From the NCBI GenBank assembly GCA_020284085.1, contig JACEVL010000159.1, positions 1,179,001 to 1,243,000 of the forward strand: a stretch of 64,000 nt of DNA, written 5' to 3'. The stretch is from Aporrectodea caliginosa (Eukaryota > Annelida > Clitellata > Crassiclitellata > Lumbricidae). Positions 1 through 12,835 of this stretch are shown one piece after another. Under the pieces are notes generated by a model. The model did not search any database, was not told the origin of the DNA, and saw only the letters and a list, made by a program, of their open reading frames with translations. Every line of letters begins with the position of its first letter. Within the stretch, counting starts at the first letter, position 1. The position numbers and the translations under genes are program-made.

Positions 1-345
1 ACCAGTCAGGCAACCTATCTCTGCTTCTTTCTCACCCTTCGTTCCATCAAATATAGCAGTTGATTAATGGATACTCCGACAATTGCTGTATCTCGCACCA
101 AACAGTGGTTGGTTGTCGGGTGCAGTTCTCGGTATACCTGGAATTCCCTGGCTATAGATCTGTGCCTTCTGTCATTTCCTTTATGTCATTCCGAATTAAG
201 CTTAAGACTTATTTGTTTCCGCTTTACCTACGTATGGCTTCACTTCTGGTTTTCTGACTTATCTGATTTCGACTTTGCTCCTCTAATGCGACACTTGAAA
301 CGTTTTGATATACTTTATGCATTATGATAACGGCGCTACAGAGGT
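1..345 (+). pseudogene. LINE (non-LTR retrotransposon) C-terminal remnant
   Basis: Two plus-strand frames together look like the end of a CR1/L2-type reverse transcriptase protein. One reads TWNSLAIDLCLLSFP, close to the usual W-N-x-L-P segment, and the other reads FRIKLKTYLF, the usual F-x-x-x-L-K-T-x-L-F segment. The frame change between them shows decay. The block ends in GCGCTACAGAGG followed by a short ATTAC-type tail at about 333-356, like other LINE 3' ends in this window. The 5' part lies outside the window. Clade is not assignable from so little sequence. Confidence 0.45.
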
Positions 346-671
346 CATTACATTACATCGGATCTATACTTTAAGCAGACACTAGCATAGCCAAAACGTT
401 CATATACATATATACATTAACTGTCTAGTGCTTATGTATTTTGAGACAATCTCAAGATTAATTAGTTCAATTTCTTTCAAAGTGGATATAGTCTATATAA
501 TTACCTTCGTTGCCATATATCTTACCTTAACTTACCGTAAAGCACATCAATTTCTGGATATATAATATATCCTATCTGATATGACTCTACCTAACCTTGT
601 CCAATGAGTCGCAAGCACTAAGCAGTGCAAGCCTTTGCTGCACATTTGCCGATGCATAGTAGGACTATATG

Positions 672-803
672 CAGAGGCGAAAATCTATACATAACTTTGG
701 GGGGACAGAGTACCTACGAGGGCCGGATTTTGGGGGGGACGAGGGCTTAAGTCAAAACTTTGGGGGACTGTCCCCCTCTGTCCCCCCATGATTTACGCCA
801 CTG
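672..803. mobile_element. hAT-type MITE, 132 bp, with 8-bp target-site duplication
   Basis: The ends are imperfect inverted repeats: the left end begins CAGAGGCGAAAATC and the reverse complement of the right end begins CAGTGGCGTAAATC (12 of 14 identical). The octamer ACTATATG flanks both sides exactly, at 664-671 and 804-811. An 8-bp duplication and CAG...CTG termini are the hallmarks of hAT transposons. The interior is G/C runs (AACTTTGGGGGGACAG and its complement) with no coding capacity, so this is a non-autonomous deletion derivative. The perfect duplication suggests a fairly recent insertion. Confidence 0.85.
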
Positions 804-1978
804 ACTATATGGCACCGCTCAACCGATTATTTACGCACATTATGCCACATCTGTATACGAGGTAATCTGGTTTTGCTGATGTGTCCGCATGCTTGTGTGT
901 CTTTGGCTATATAATCGTTATTATGTTTTCGTGGTTGTTGCTCTGTGACCATCTGCCTGCCTGTCTACCCGTTCATTTGCTTCATTTCTGTCTGCCTGTC
1001 TGCCTGCATATCTGTCTGTCTGCCTCTTCCCGGCTTTGATCCACCAGAGTAATATACACTGGCTGCCGCAAAATACGGTCCGGCCTTGTGGCCTCTGCTA
1101 GCAGAATCGGAAGTTATCTATGCAAATTGAATATGAATATATCTGAAGGATGTGCAAACACGTACGGAATACATTTATCGATTACGATTCGGCTACAAAT
1201 GTCATTATTTAGAGGCCACTTCTCGCAACGCCGCCATACGTCGATCGTTCGGCTCTGCTCGGCTCGGCTCGGTCCGCGTCGGCCGCGGCCGTAAACGACG
1301 CCTGCTGTTAATCCAGGTGTTACTTGACGGTAAAAGCGGCGAATATGATCCACACGTCAATTTGCGATATATCAGCGTCGAAATTTATCGGGCGCAGTGG
1401 GGCGGGCGGCGGGCGGACCGTGTCGAAGAATACGTTGCTTACGACAAGCTGTCTACTGCCATCGGCTGAAGACGGTGGCTGCTACGTTTATGGGCAATTT
1501 CGGATGAGCTCGCTTGAGCCGACCCACCAACTAACTCTCCTGGTCGAATGCAGCTAAATGGCTTCTCAAACGCTGAGGATACATTAGACAGTGAGACGCT
1601 CTTAGCTCTTGTTCAGCGTTCTTGCAATCTCGAGACTGCGCTATATAAATGTGGCCACTATGTTACGTTATTCATTCACAAGCACGCTAGTTCCGTTGGC
1701 CTTTTGATGCTGTGGTTTTTTCCAGGGTGGCAGAGACAGTTAGAGATCGTATTCACGATCTCGGATTTCCTTAGCACCCAAGAAAGCTAAATCATCAGCT
1801 TATTCAGAAGCGCCTGGTGAGAAGAAAAATTGGTGAAGCCGATATGGTCAGGTCTGGTTCGGAGATCAGGGCAAAGGTCAGGCGATGAATTATCGTCTGG
1901 TGAATACGATGCCATTTGTTTGCGTGCAGTGAAAGGCCACATTTAACAAGTGAAAAATTATTCGATTATTTGATCTCT
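804..1978. other. No recognisable gene
   Basis: Short ORFs only, in several overlapping frames and with no family resemblance. A CpG-rich patch lies at about 1230-1420. I see no promoter or exon that I can support. Confidence 0.4.
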
Positions 1979-2064
1979 GCTCCTATTATGTGCACATCAA
2001 TTGTCTAAGCTATAGCAGGACTAAAAGCCGAGGGAGCGGGGGTTCGAATCCCCGCAAAGGAGCA
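1979..2064 (+). pseudogene. tRNA-like fragment with strong B box
   Basis: The segment contains GGGTTCGAATCCCCGC, a canonical RNA polymerase III B box and T-arm. The 5' GCTCCT can pair with 3' AGGAGC, and the 86 nt length would suit a class II (Leu/Ser-like) tRNA. However, the D-arm is not recognisable and an anticodon cannot be placed with confidence, so I take it as a tRNA pseudogene or the head of a tRNA-derived SINE rather than a working tRNA. Confidence 0.35.
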
Positions 2065-2092
2065 AAGGTACGAATTAGAGGTAGAGACAGAG

Positions 2093-2146
<54 letters not shown>

Positions 2147-2190
2147 AGGGAGGGAGGAGGAGGAGGGAGAGAGAGAGAGGGAGGGAGAGT
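2093..2190. repeat. GA/GGGA microsatellite
   Basis: Purine-only run: AGAG dinucleotides pass into GGGA and GGA variants. The ORFs reading through it are artefacts of the repeat. Confidence 0.95.
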
Positions 2191-2309
2191 GGAGATCATC
2201 GGTTAAATTGTTGAACTGTGCGAAACTTCGGCATACCTCATCTTCGATATGAATGCCTTCTTAAACACAAGCAAACAAGCGTCGTACTAAGGAGACCACC
2301 GCGTCGCTA

Positions 2310-2425
2310 AACACCACGCATGTAATAAATAATCGTTTATGAATGAATGAACGAACACAATAATAACAAGCGTCTTTAATAAGCGCCTGACAAACCACGC
2401 ATGTAATAAATAATCGTTTACTAAA
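2310..2425 (+). repeat. Short tandem duplication, unit about 81 bp
   Basis: The stretch CACGCATGTAATAAATAATC occurs at about 2315 and again at about 2396, each followed by GTTTA and preceded by ACC or AACC. This is one duplicated unit, followed by a GAAC/GAAT tetranucleotide run at 2446-2490. Confidence 0.6.
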
Positions 2426-2499
2426 TGAACAGACAGCCTGTAATACAAACGAACGAACGAACGAACGAATGAATGAACGAATGAATAAATAATATTAGA

Positions 2500-3994
2500 G
2501 TTACGTGGCAGCTATCAGTACTTGAATAAGAGACGCGGTCAGTTGGTTACTTCACTTTACCTTTGTCATCCATCCATACGTGGCTGACGATGGCTCTGCA
2601 GAAATTGTCCATGTCTCTGTGTGCATCGGCCGTGGGGGCAGGGGGAAGGGGGACTGAGGTCCCAGATGCAGAAATTCCAACGTATGATGAGCAATTGGTC
2701 GTGTGCAATGCCACCTGTGAAGCTACGACTGGCGATGACTCTTTTTTCCTGCGGCCCACGACGTCATTAAGTCAATGCGATATGAATAACTCCTTCACAT
2801 TTTCTTATGAATCATTAATCTCCCGAAATGTAGTCAGCAGCATCCGAGAAAATCCGATTATTTCATTGCCTCGCGGTTTCTGCTTCGTCGTCGCTATAAT
2901 TTCCCGGTGATCATTGCGTTTCCTGGTGGCTAATCTATCTCCGATCCACAAAGGATGCCAGAAGGACACAGCTGCTGCCGCTGCTGCTGTTGCTGCAGTC
3001 GAGGTGAAAGATATAACCCTTGGCATGTGACCCTGACAAGTGATGTCGACACGACTTACGACAGTTATGGTGCTGGTCACTGGTTGATCCAAAGTGGCCA
3101 ACTCCTGTCGAGGTCCTTTAAAAACCGGAGTTTTAGGGCGGAGTAACGTTACACCTTGAGCAAACCTTGAACATTTTTCTTAGTTCTTTGCACTGGTAAG
3201 GAACTAAGAGAACTGCTGGAACCGCTCTTGATCCTGGCAAAGAGCCAAGGTAGATCGGGAGGGAGGCAATCTGGCCATGCCATTGAGTTACCTCAAGCAG
3301 TCAAAGAGTGACATTATAACCTTGTAATGAGTTCATGATGAAGCTGGGAGACTAAAACGTGGCAATCGGAAGCCAAAACATCATAAACATTACGAAAACT
3401 AAAGCAAGAGACAAAGTCGTCACACAAATAAGGCAACATTTTGTTTCGAAACTCCCAAATTATAATATTGGTGAAGTTAAGCATGTCCTAATACTGTCCT
3501 TGCCCAATGCGCCACTGACACTCATCATCCCCGAACATGTGGAGACATTAAAATCGCTGCTCAACACCTATATTCTAGGCTATCGTATTACTGTCAATGC
3601 TTTTTAAAATTCATTAACAGCGTTTTTTATCGGCCTCGGCTGTGCTACGACGCTATGTAAATGGACTTATTATTATTACTACAATTTAGCATCATCAGCA
3701 GCACCGTTACCATCACCATCCTCGTCATCACCATCACCATCCTCGTCATCATCACGGTCTTCGTCATCATCGTCATTACAAGCAGTTCCATCAGAGCAGC
3801 AGCATCGGAATCTGTCATGTGCGAGAGCATCATCGGACCGTCAATGCTGAGACCAGTGGAAGGGCGGATGGAATGGGGGTCGTCTCTTCCGGAGGAGACT
3901 CGAGATCGCTTTCGATCGCCTGACACTCACCAAGATCCATTCTTCCATCCATCGATTGCTGACGGACGACCTCCTCCTCGATGGACGGACGGCC
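2500..3994. other. No recognisable gene
   Basis: ORFs of 63-115 codons on both strands overlap one another and match no family I know. The ATC/TCG-rich stretch at about 3700-3780 is a degenerate CATCAC microsatellite. No feature supported. Confidence 0.35.
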
Positions 3995-4812
3995 TCTGTT
4001 CCTTTGTTCCTCTGTTCCTCTATTCCTCTGTTCCTCTGTTCCTCTGTTCCTCTGTTCCTTTGTTCCTCTGTTCCTCTGTTCCTCTGTTCCTCTATTCCTC
4101 TGTTCCTCTGTTCCTCTGTTCCTCTGTTCCTCTGTTCCTCTGTTCCTCTGTTCCTCTGTTCCTCTGTTCCTCTGTTCCTCTGTTCCTCTGTTCCTCTGTT
4201 CCTCTGTTCCTCTGTTCCTCTGTTCCTCTGTTCCTCTGTTCCTCTGTTCCTCTGTTCCTCTGTTCCTCTGTTCCTCTGTTCCTCTGTTCCTCTGTTCCTC
4301 TGTTCCTCTGTTCCTCTGTTCCTCTGTTCCTCTGTTCCTCTGTTCCTCTGTTCCTCTGTTCCTCTGTTCTTCTATTCCTCTGTTCTCTATTCCTCTGTTC
4401 CTCTGTTCCTCTGTTCCTCTGTTCCTCTATTCCTCTGTTCCTCTGTTCCTCTGTTCCTCTGTTCCTCTGTTCCTCTGTTCCTCTGTTCCTCTGTTCCTCT
4501 GTTCCTCTATTCCTCTGTTCCTGTTCCTCTGTTCCTCTGTTCCTCTGTTCCTCTGTTCCTCTGTTCCTCTGTTCTCTATTCCTCTGTTCCTCTGTTCCTC
4601 TGTTCCTCTGTTCCTCTGTTCCTCTGTTCCTCTATTCCTCTGTTCCTCTGTTCCTCTATTCCTCTATTCCTCTGTTCCTCTATTCCTCTATTCCTCTGTT
4701 CCTCTGTTCCTCTGTTCCTCTGTTCCTCTGTTCCTCTATTCCTCTGTTCCTCTATTCCTCTGTTCCTCTGTTCCTCTGTTCCTCTGTTCCTCTGTTCCTC
4801 TGTTCTCGTCTG
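3995..4812 (+). repeat. 8-bp minisatellite TTCCTCTG, roughly 100 copies
   Basis: About 800 bp of the octamer CTGTTCCT in tandem, with variants TTCCTCTA and TTCCTTTG and a few shortened units (for example near 4378, 4515 and 4570). Because 8 is not a multiple of 3, every forward frame reads the same octapeptide V-P-L-F-L-C-S-S. That explains the long spurious ORFs here. The strand holds almost no A apart from the TCTATT variants. Confidence 0.97.
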
Positions 4813-5985
4813 TTCTCTAAGTTGCTGCAACGTTTCGCTTCGTTTTCCTCTGCCTTCATAGTTCTCTGTTCCTCTTCTCCTTCTTCCTTCTCCTCCTTCT
4901 ATCTGCCTTTTCATAGCTCTCTTTCTTCTTCTCCTCTACTTCCTTCTCCTCCTTCTCTCTGCCTTTTTCTTAGCCCTCTTTCTTCTTCTCCTTCTTCCTT
5001 CTCCTCCTTCTCTCTGCCTTTGTAGCTCTCTTTCTTCTTCTCCTTCTTCCTTCTCCTCCTTCTCTGCCTTTTCTTAGCTCTTCTTGTTCTTCTCCTCCTT
5101 CTTTCCTCTATTCCTCTGTTCTCTCTGCCTTCCTCTGTTAGCCTCTTTTCTTCTGTTCCTCTCTTCCTTCTATTCCTTCTCTCTGCCTTTTCTAGCTCTC
5201 TTTCTTCCTCTCCTTCTTCCTTCTCCTCTGTTTCTCTCTGCCTTTTGTTCCTCTGTTCCTCTTCTCCTCTGTTCCTTCTATTCCTCTGTTCCTCTGTTCC
5301 TCTATTCCTCTTCTCCTCTGTTCCTTCTGTTCCTTCTGTTCCTTTTGTTCCTCTTTGTTCCTCCTTGTTCCTCTGTTCCTTCTATTCCTCTGTTCCTTTG
5401 TTCCTCTGTTCCTCTGTTCCTCTATTCCTCTTTTCCTCTCTTTCTTCTTCTCTTCTTCCTTCTCCTCCTTTGTCTCTTTTGTTCCTCTGTTCCTCTTCTT
5501 CTCTGTTCCTTCTGTTCCTCTGTTCCTCTGTTTTTCTGTTCCTCTGTTCCTCTCCTTCCTCCTTCTCCTCTGTCTCCTGCTCCTCCTCTCTCTGCCTTCT
5601 CTTAGTTCTTTCTTCTGCTCCTTCTTCTTCTCCTCCTCCTCTCCTGCTCTCCTCTCTCTGCCTTTTCTTAGCTCTCTTTCTTCTTCTCCTCCTCCTTCTC
5701 CTCCTCCTTCTCCTGCTCCTCCTTCTCTGCCTCCCTTCTGCTCCTCCTCCTCCTCCTTCTCCTTCTCTCCTTCTCCTTCTTCCTTCCTCCTTCTCTCTGC
5801 CTTTTCTCTCTCCTTCTTTCCTTCTCTTCTCCTCCTTCTCTTTTCTACCCCTCTTCTTCTTGCCTCTTCCTCCTCTCTGCCTTCTTCTTCCTTCTCCTCC
5901 TCCTTCTCCTGCCTTTTCTTAGCTCTCTTTCTCCTTCTGCTCTTCCTTCTCCTCTCCTTCTCCTCCTCCTCCTTCATCCTCTGTT
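4813..5985 (+). repeat. Long polypyrimidine tract continuing from the minisatellite
   Basis: More than 1.1 kb in which the plus strand is nearly all C and T, built of degenerate TTCTCCT, TCTCTGCC and CTCCTT units with only scattered A and G. It appears to grade out of the octamer array and ends at about 5985. There is no coding meaning. The purine strand reads as Glu/Arg/Lys-rich ORFs purely by composition. Confidence 0.95.
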
Positions 5986-5989
5986 TAGT

Positions 5990-6890
5990 TTGAAAAAATG
6001 CACTGGGTCTATAATGCGGTACTATTAAAGCTGTGGTGCTAGTTCACCTATAATACTCATCTTTTTTCTTCCTCTTCATCCTCTTGCTTTATCCTTCTTA
6101 TTTCCTTCCTAATCCTACTCCAACCTTCTTTGTCATCCATTCTTTTGATCCTCTATTCCTATTTTCTTTCCTCGTACTCCGTATCCTCCTTCGTGATCCT
6201 CTTTTTTAACCATCCCTTCCTCATCCTCCACCATCATCCTTCATCATCGTCCTCCTTCTCTTTCCTCGTCCCTTCCTCGTCCTTCTTTTCATCATATTAT
6301 ACACGTGCGCAATCGCCAGCGTCAAGCCATTGTATATTAATGTCTTGCTTAGGCTACTCATTATATTATACACAAAAAGAGAGACGTCTCGAACCTCCAC
6401 ACTGCGCGCTCTAATTCGAGCGCTTAACCAATGGGCGGTCACGGTGATCCCTCTTCAGAGACAGGGAGGGGGGGTCAACGGACAGACAGCCGACGGCTAA
6501 CAACTGATGGAGACTGACTAACGACGAGGCAGAGGAGGTCAGAAAGAAATGATGAGTTCCGAAATTCATTTGGACAAGTGCAAAGATTCTCTCGGTTGAT
6601 TAATTAGACGGCTTCTGGTGAGATGCCTTTCGGCGAATATCGTTGGTCGAGTCCTCTAATTCTGCGGCTGTCTCTCTTCAGCGGCGCGCAGGTCTATGCG
6701 AAGAAAGAAGTGCAGAGGTTAGAAGAGGTAAGATTAGGGTACGGCAGGGTAAGTTAGGAAACGAAAATCAAGACAGGATAAGGAAAGGTGAGGAACGAAA
6801 GGGCAAAGCAAGATGAGTAAGGTAATAGTAAGACAGAATCTGAGGTAAGGTAATCGTTCGTTCATTATTACATTACTACAATCACACTTA
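5990..6890. other. No recognisable gene
   Basis: The first part (to about 6300) is still pyrimidine-biased. The remainder is ordinary sequence with short ORFs. Nothing supported. Confidence 0.4.
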
Positions 6891-6928
6891 GCACAGGGAT
6901 CCCGTCCTAAACAAAAAGAACCGGAACG

Positions 6929-7289
6929 CCGGTGTCACGAAATAGAGTATCCCCATACATGAGTATCCCCCTTAGCGAAATGGAGTATTCGGTTTAGTTT
7001 GCATTTTTGGCGGTTTCTAAGTGTATTCAGTCGTACTGTTTGGATTTATTGTACACATAAAATATTTTAAGTTGCGTATCTTTAGTGTTATACGTCGACC
7101 TGAAATTAATTTACATCGTTACTGGTGATTTTGACTGGATATTCGTCTTGGTTATCGTAATGCGTATGATGATGGGGGATAGAATGATTTATCCCCCGGA
7201 TACTCTAAACCGGTTTATTCCATCCGGGGGATAAATTCATTCATTCCCCCGGATAGTCTTAGGACGGATACTCTATTTCGTGATACCGG
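6929..7289. mobile_element. Non-autonomous TIR element, CCGGTGTCACGA family (361 bp)
   Basis: The left end (6929-6952) and the reverse complement of the right end (7266-7289) differ at one of 24 positions: CCGGTGTCACGAAATAGAGT versus CCGGTATCACGAAATAGAGT, both continuing ATCC. Inside both ends are motifs of the form GGGGGATAAATT and its complement, and a CCGGTTT box. No ORF. The immediate flanks show no duplication that I can defend. The element lies between two copies of AAAAAGAACCGGAACGCCG-like sequence (about 6911 and 7347), so it probably landed in an older repeat. A 2.2 kb relative is at 31438-33595. Confidence 0.65.
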
Positions 7290-8037
7290 TCTCAGGCGCC
7301 ATGTTAATCTAGAAATTTTTACCGGCACGGCGTCCAGTGGTCAAAAAAGAACCGGAACGCCGTTCCTGTGCGTTCCGGTCCAACCCGTTCCCTGTACAAG
7401 GATCTATAAACACTAGTCCTCCGAGCTGTGGTCCAGAATTGTTTATTTCAGACAGCTGGTATTTTACATGTATATTTATCTGAGCTTAGTATCGAACCAT
7501 TTGTCCATTCATCTGTCCTTCGATCGATCGATCGATCCATCCATCCCTCCGTCTATCCGTCCATCCATCCTTCCGTCTATCCATCGGTCAGCCGGATGAC
7601 GTAATTGGTCTGGCCAAGTGTCGTTGCACTGTTTCTGGCATCTTTGTCGTCAACCGCATCCTTCGAGCTACGGAGGCTGGTGTTCGTCTTCGTTGGTAGG
7701 CGATCATCGTCACTGTCTCATTATCTTTTGGATTAGTCAGCTCTTAGGCGACTGCTGCTGTCTGTCGACCCTCTCTACGTCTCCGAAGTAATGTCTCGCT
7801 TCACTAGATACGAATGAGTGTGGTTATCAGGACGCGATTTCGGGTTTCTGATGGCAGTTGCTGTGTAGGGAGGGGACGGAGAAGGAGCGGAGCGATTGGA
7901 AGGGAGTTGAAGGCCACAGACAGCAGAGAAATGCAGTTCAGGGTTAAAGGTATCTTAATGGATGTGAACCAGTGGTCAGAGAAGAAATGTATACGTGAAT
8001 ATGTATCTGCTGTGATAGATAATAAATAAAGGAATGG

Positions 8038-8135
8038 ATTGATGGATGGATGGATGGATGGACGGACGGACGGACGGACGGACGGACGGATGGATGGATG
8101 GATGGATGGATGGATGGATGAATGGATAGATGCAT
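8038..8135. repeat. GGAT/GGAC tetranucleotide repeat
   Basis: Tandem GATG units switch to GGAC and back to GGAT. Simple sequence, no coding value. Confidence 0.95.
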
Positions 8136-8377
8136 GGATAGATGAATTGGCGAATGGATCGATGATAGATATACGGATGAATTAATGAGCGAACGATCGA
8201 TGGTACGAATTGTGTCGTGCTGAATCGTCAGACAATGGAGAACAAGCAACAACAGTGTCTGCTGTGACTAGACACTTAACTCGTTCGAGTGTGGTCCGTT
8301 TGGGTGGCAGGCTGTCAGTTGAATGCTGATTTCGATAGTACCATTTCTCATTCTCGGCTGTCCCGATAGATAGTTAT

Positions 8378-8482
8378 TAGAGAGAGAGAGAGACTAACAG
8401 AGATAGAGACAGGCAGACATAGAGAAAGACCAACAGAGACAGACAGACAGATAGAGAGACACATAGAGAGACAGAGGCAGAA
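8378..8482. repeat. GA/GACA-type simple repeat
   Basis: Degenerate AGAGAC and ACAGAG units on the plus strand. Confidence 0.85.
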
Positions 8483-9497
8483 TGAGCGAGAAATAAGAAG
8501 TTGAAGACCAGGGATACGTTAACGTCATGACGTGATCTGTTATGCTTCCACTGGTGACTGGTGACGGTCGTCATTGTTCCTGCTCTGGTGATCATCGGGG
8601 GCTTAACGTCGTCGCCCGCCTCTGCATTACTAATGGGGTAATTGCCAAGTCAGTCTTTATTAACCGAGTAGTTGTTGCTGCTGTTATTATTAATGGGGTA
8701 ACTGTTGCTTTATGAGATAAAGTGGGGCTCGCTGAAATAATAATCGATTTATTATGTCTGACTGAGTTACTGGGTAACTCCCCCAACTGACTGATGCACG
8801 AAACATTTCTTGTTAGGATGTTTTATACTTTTTAAACTCTTTTTATTAGATGTCGGTACACCAAGGTGCAATTAGCAATTGGTTTATAAAGAATATACTT
8901 ACTTACTTAGTAGGCCTACTGATAGCTAAGAAGGCACTGTAGCAGTTAGCGTGCTATTATTACTGAGTTATACGGGTGATATTATTGGTGGAGTTAACTG
9001 TGGCTCTTATATTGATTATGGATATTATTACTAATGAGGTATTGTTGCTGACACTGTTAATAGATTACTTATGTTTTTAGGTAACGTTCAATTTAAGTTG
9101 CTGTCCTTGTACAATAGACGGCACTTCATGGTCTACACCCGAGCTACCTTGCTGACTTTAGTATTCCACTCACGATTAATCCCTCCTGGACTAACCTATA
9201 AGCTCACCGTCCTCTGGCTAGCTAATTGTCATAACTTACCAAAAGGAATGGTAGTTTTCGTGTTTTCTTGCATTCCAGTTCTTAAATGATCCGATAGAAA
9301 CACTACCACCAGATTTGAGGGACTTTTCTCCATCTCTCATTTCATTTCGGAAACAATTCGCAAATACATCTTTTCCACCTACCTGCGCATTTAGGTGAAA
9401 TGGTTAATTCATTATTTATCGCAACATAGGTATCTGAATAGTAATAATAATTGCAACAACAACGGCATGTTACGGCAACAACAGCAACAACAACAAC

Positions 9498-9633
<136 letters not shown>

Positions 9634-9639
9634 TAAAAA

Positions 9640-12600
9640 CAATTATATAATTAATAAATAAATTATAATAACAATCATATCAATGACAATAATCATAATA
9701 ATCATAATAATAATAATAGCATGCAGGACGCTCGCTTTAACACGAGATTTTGAATACACAGCAAGAAATGCCGCATAGTGGCGAGGACCACGTTAAACGA
9801 ATGAAGAGATCTGCCTTTCTAAGAGGTCAGGTGCTTGCATAAATCAGTGCGATGTGAATACTTGATCAATATTAAAAATAATGACAATCAGTTGCATTCT
9901 GTTATCATAAAAATGTGTTTGCTGCTGTCTCAAATAACGTGGATATTACGACTGGTTATTGACTAATTGTGCTGGAGGTTGGTTTACTATGGAGATTTAT
10001 ATTTACTACGGAGATTGTTATGTTCAGATCTTAGATTCGCCATGTTCTAAAATTATAACATGAAATTCGTTTGGATGAGATTTTATCAGAACACAGCAGC
10101 GTCAACAAACGGCCAGAGGATTCTTCAGAAGATAGAAAAGATTAGATTAGATCACACTGGGTCCGATCATATTATAATTACTACTGCTGTTGCTGCTGCG
10201 GCCGCCGCCACCACCACTTCTACTAGGCTACTACTTCTAGGCCCATGCATACTATTATTATTACAAACATTTTTAACGCGCGCAAAGTCACAAACAAATG
10301 CGAATCTGATGCGGGTTAGTCAGTCGCCAGGTGAAGACTTTTAGATATCCAAATGTTTGAAAGCCAAAGTGAAATGGTGAGTTTGAGACGTTTCTTAGGA
10401 AGAGAAAGAATTTGAGCGCCGGACAAACACTTGTAGTCGGTTCCATTTCTTCGGGTAGCAAAATGGAATGCACTAGAGCCCATGACAGTTCTACATGGAT
10501 ACTCAACCAAAGGAACCATACTCGAAGATTGCAGACTACGTGGCGGAATGTAAGCAGAGAGAAGTGGTTGAAAGTAAGCAGGAGTGCCCGTTGTGAGGTC
10601 GTTTTAGGTAAGACAAGTCAGTCGACATCATATTCTGAATTCAACAGGAAGCCACAGAATTCACAATATCAGGTCAACCAAGACCAAACAAAAGGTTAAA
10701 ATGTAATCAGACGAAAGAAATGAGACGATAATAGATGGGATTAGATTGGAGTGAAGAGTAGTGGATTGGGTTGGATTCTACTGGAATCCATTGGATTGGA
10801 TTGTTGAGATTCTCTCGAGTGGAGTAGAAGGATGTACAGTGTAGAGGCAGAACATTCTCATCTCTCTCTGACAGGATTCATCACAATGGATAAGATTAGA
10901 TTGGATCGGATTAAGATATATCCAATGTAGATGCGCCAAGATTCTCAGAACTGTCGACATCCGTCTTGCTAGAAGAATCGGGTCAGGTGACTGATTGAAC
11001 TCAATCAAGGGCGAACGGAGATCGGTTCTCGGCCCAAGTATTAATCCTAATGGTCAGAGACTTACGCATCGCCGTTAATCAGACAGACCTGTCGCCCGTG
11101 TCGCTCTTCATTTCCCACACCCAAGGGATGATGATGGCAGGATGAGTTCTCGGCGGCCGGGTAATGACATATTCCAAGTCAGGTGGATTGCCGACGGACG
11201 CTCCAGCTTTTACAAACGGGCATAGCAGCGTTTCCGAGGACGTTACAAGCCGCTGTGGAGCAGTCTCCGTCCACATTTAGAGGTCGTTACCGCTCTTAAA
11301 AGCGATATCTGGTAACTTCAGGCGTTATTCTGGCCAGAACGCTCACAGGCATTAACTGTTTGGTAATAAAGCACAGTCAATATGACACATGGTCTATAAA
11401 GCAATGGTTGAAATAGCAGACGTATAACTAAAGCCGAGCATCAGCCCAAGTCCTATTTATTTGCCTCGATATTTGGAAATCCAACGTATAAAGCTGTTGT
11501 CTGGAAGCATCAGACACTAATCGAGTATAGTGTATAGGCACTGTATCCTACAACTAAAAGTAGTACATGTACATGTATCTGGAAACATATGGCATTGTTC
11601 TGATAGAACGTTCATACGCATATAACATTATCAGCTGATATTTTCTTCGACACCTCTTTTAGACTTTCCATATAGCTGCCGTTTATCGCAGTAACACTGG
11701 ATTCTTCATCCACGCAATACATAATTTCATTCATTTTTTTATTTCTGTAACAAACACATAAATAATAAACAGAACAGGAAGAGTTTTCGAATAACATGAT
11801 CTGGCTACACAGGTGACCCAGAAGGGGTCATAATTTGACACTTCGTCTCTTTAAATATTGGGACGACCTTGGCGGTTTTAAGTGCTTGGGGAAGACTCCC
11901 GAATTAAACGAGCATTGATTATCCCTTCTAATGGATGCGTTATATTGACTAAAGTAGGGTGGTCAAGGATTGGATTAATATAGTTGATTCCTTTACTATG
12001 GGAGCAACGAATAGATCGTCCTATGGTTTCAATTTCTTCGGGGGAAATTTCCGTACGACCGAAAGAGACCGTGTTTGATATTAATAGGCCGAACAAACAC
12101 GTCTCGATTGAAATCGTTTAAAAACAACTCGTCTGAAGAAACAGTCACTAATATGAACAGAACGTTATTAGAGATAATTATCTGGCAATAAATCATAGTC
12201 GCTGTCATCCATGTATAGCTGGACATTGTTCTGGCGTTTCGAAGTAATCACAGACAACTGTCTGGCGGAAGATACGTCGCCTATTATACGTACTTTGAGA
12301 CAAGAAAAGAGCTCTAACCAGACTAGAGTATATTATGTGCATAGATCTATGAGTGACCGACGGCTGATTTTGTTCGTGACCCATACAAAGTCTTTCTCTG
12401 GGGGAACCTCGCTTTTATTCGGCGTGCTTGATGTAATTAGGGCGAACAAACGCGGCTCGATTGGCCGACGGCTGATCACAAAGACCCTGTCTGCAGTCGC
12501 AAGGCGTCATGTCCGATTTGGCTCTGGGCTCCAATCAAGTGGCTTGTTTTTAACGGAGTTCTTCTGTTCGTTTGTGCCCAGCTCTGCACGGCAGTAGCCT

Positions 12601-12835
12601 ACGAGTAGCACTAGCACCTAGTGTACTTCATGACTTCGCATGCAATCTAATGCAAAGTAATCCAATGCATAGTACATCAATGTAATACAATATTATTTGA
12701 TTATGTACCAGTTTCAGTGTTTACAGTGATGCCATATAAATGTACAGTTACGATTACTCCAGATCTTGCCAATACAGCCTGGCCTATTATTAACCAAGTT
12801 GGTCTAACATATTTTAATGACTGCTATTATAGCGC
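9640..12835. other. No recognisable gene
   Basis: Short ORFs without family resemblance. Minor structure: a degenerate GATTGGATTG run at about 10740-10910, and two related segments at about 12088 and 12440 that share GAACAAACRCGKCTCGATTG (ambiguity codes) in direct orientation. Confidence 0.35.

Noticed and set aside
3661..5025. 454-codon ORF rich in VPLFLCSS repeats
   Set aside because: Produced entirely by the 8-bp minisatellite and polypyrimidine tract. All three forward frames give the same repeated peptide.
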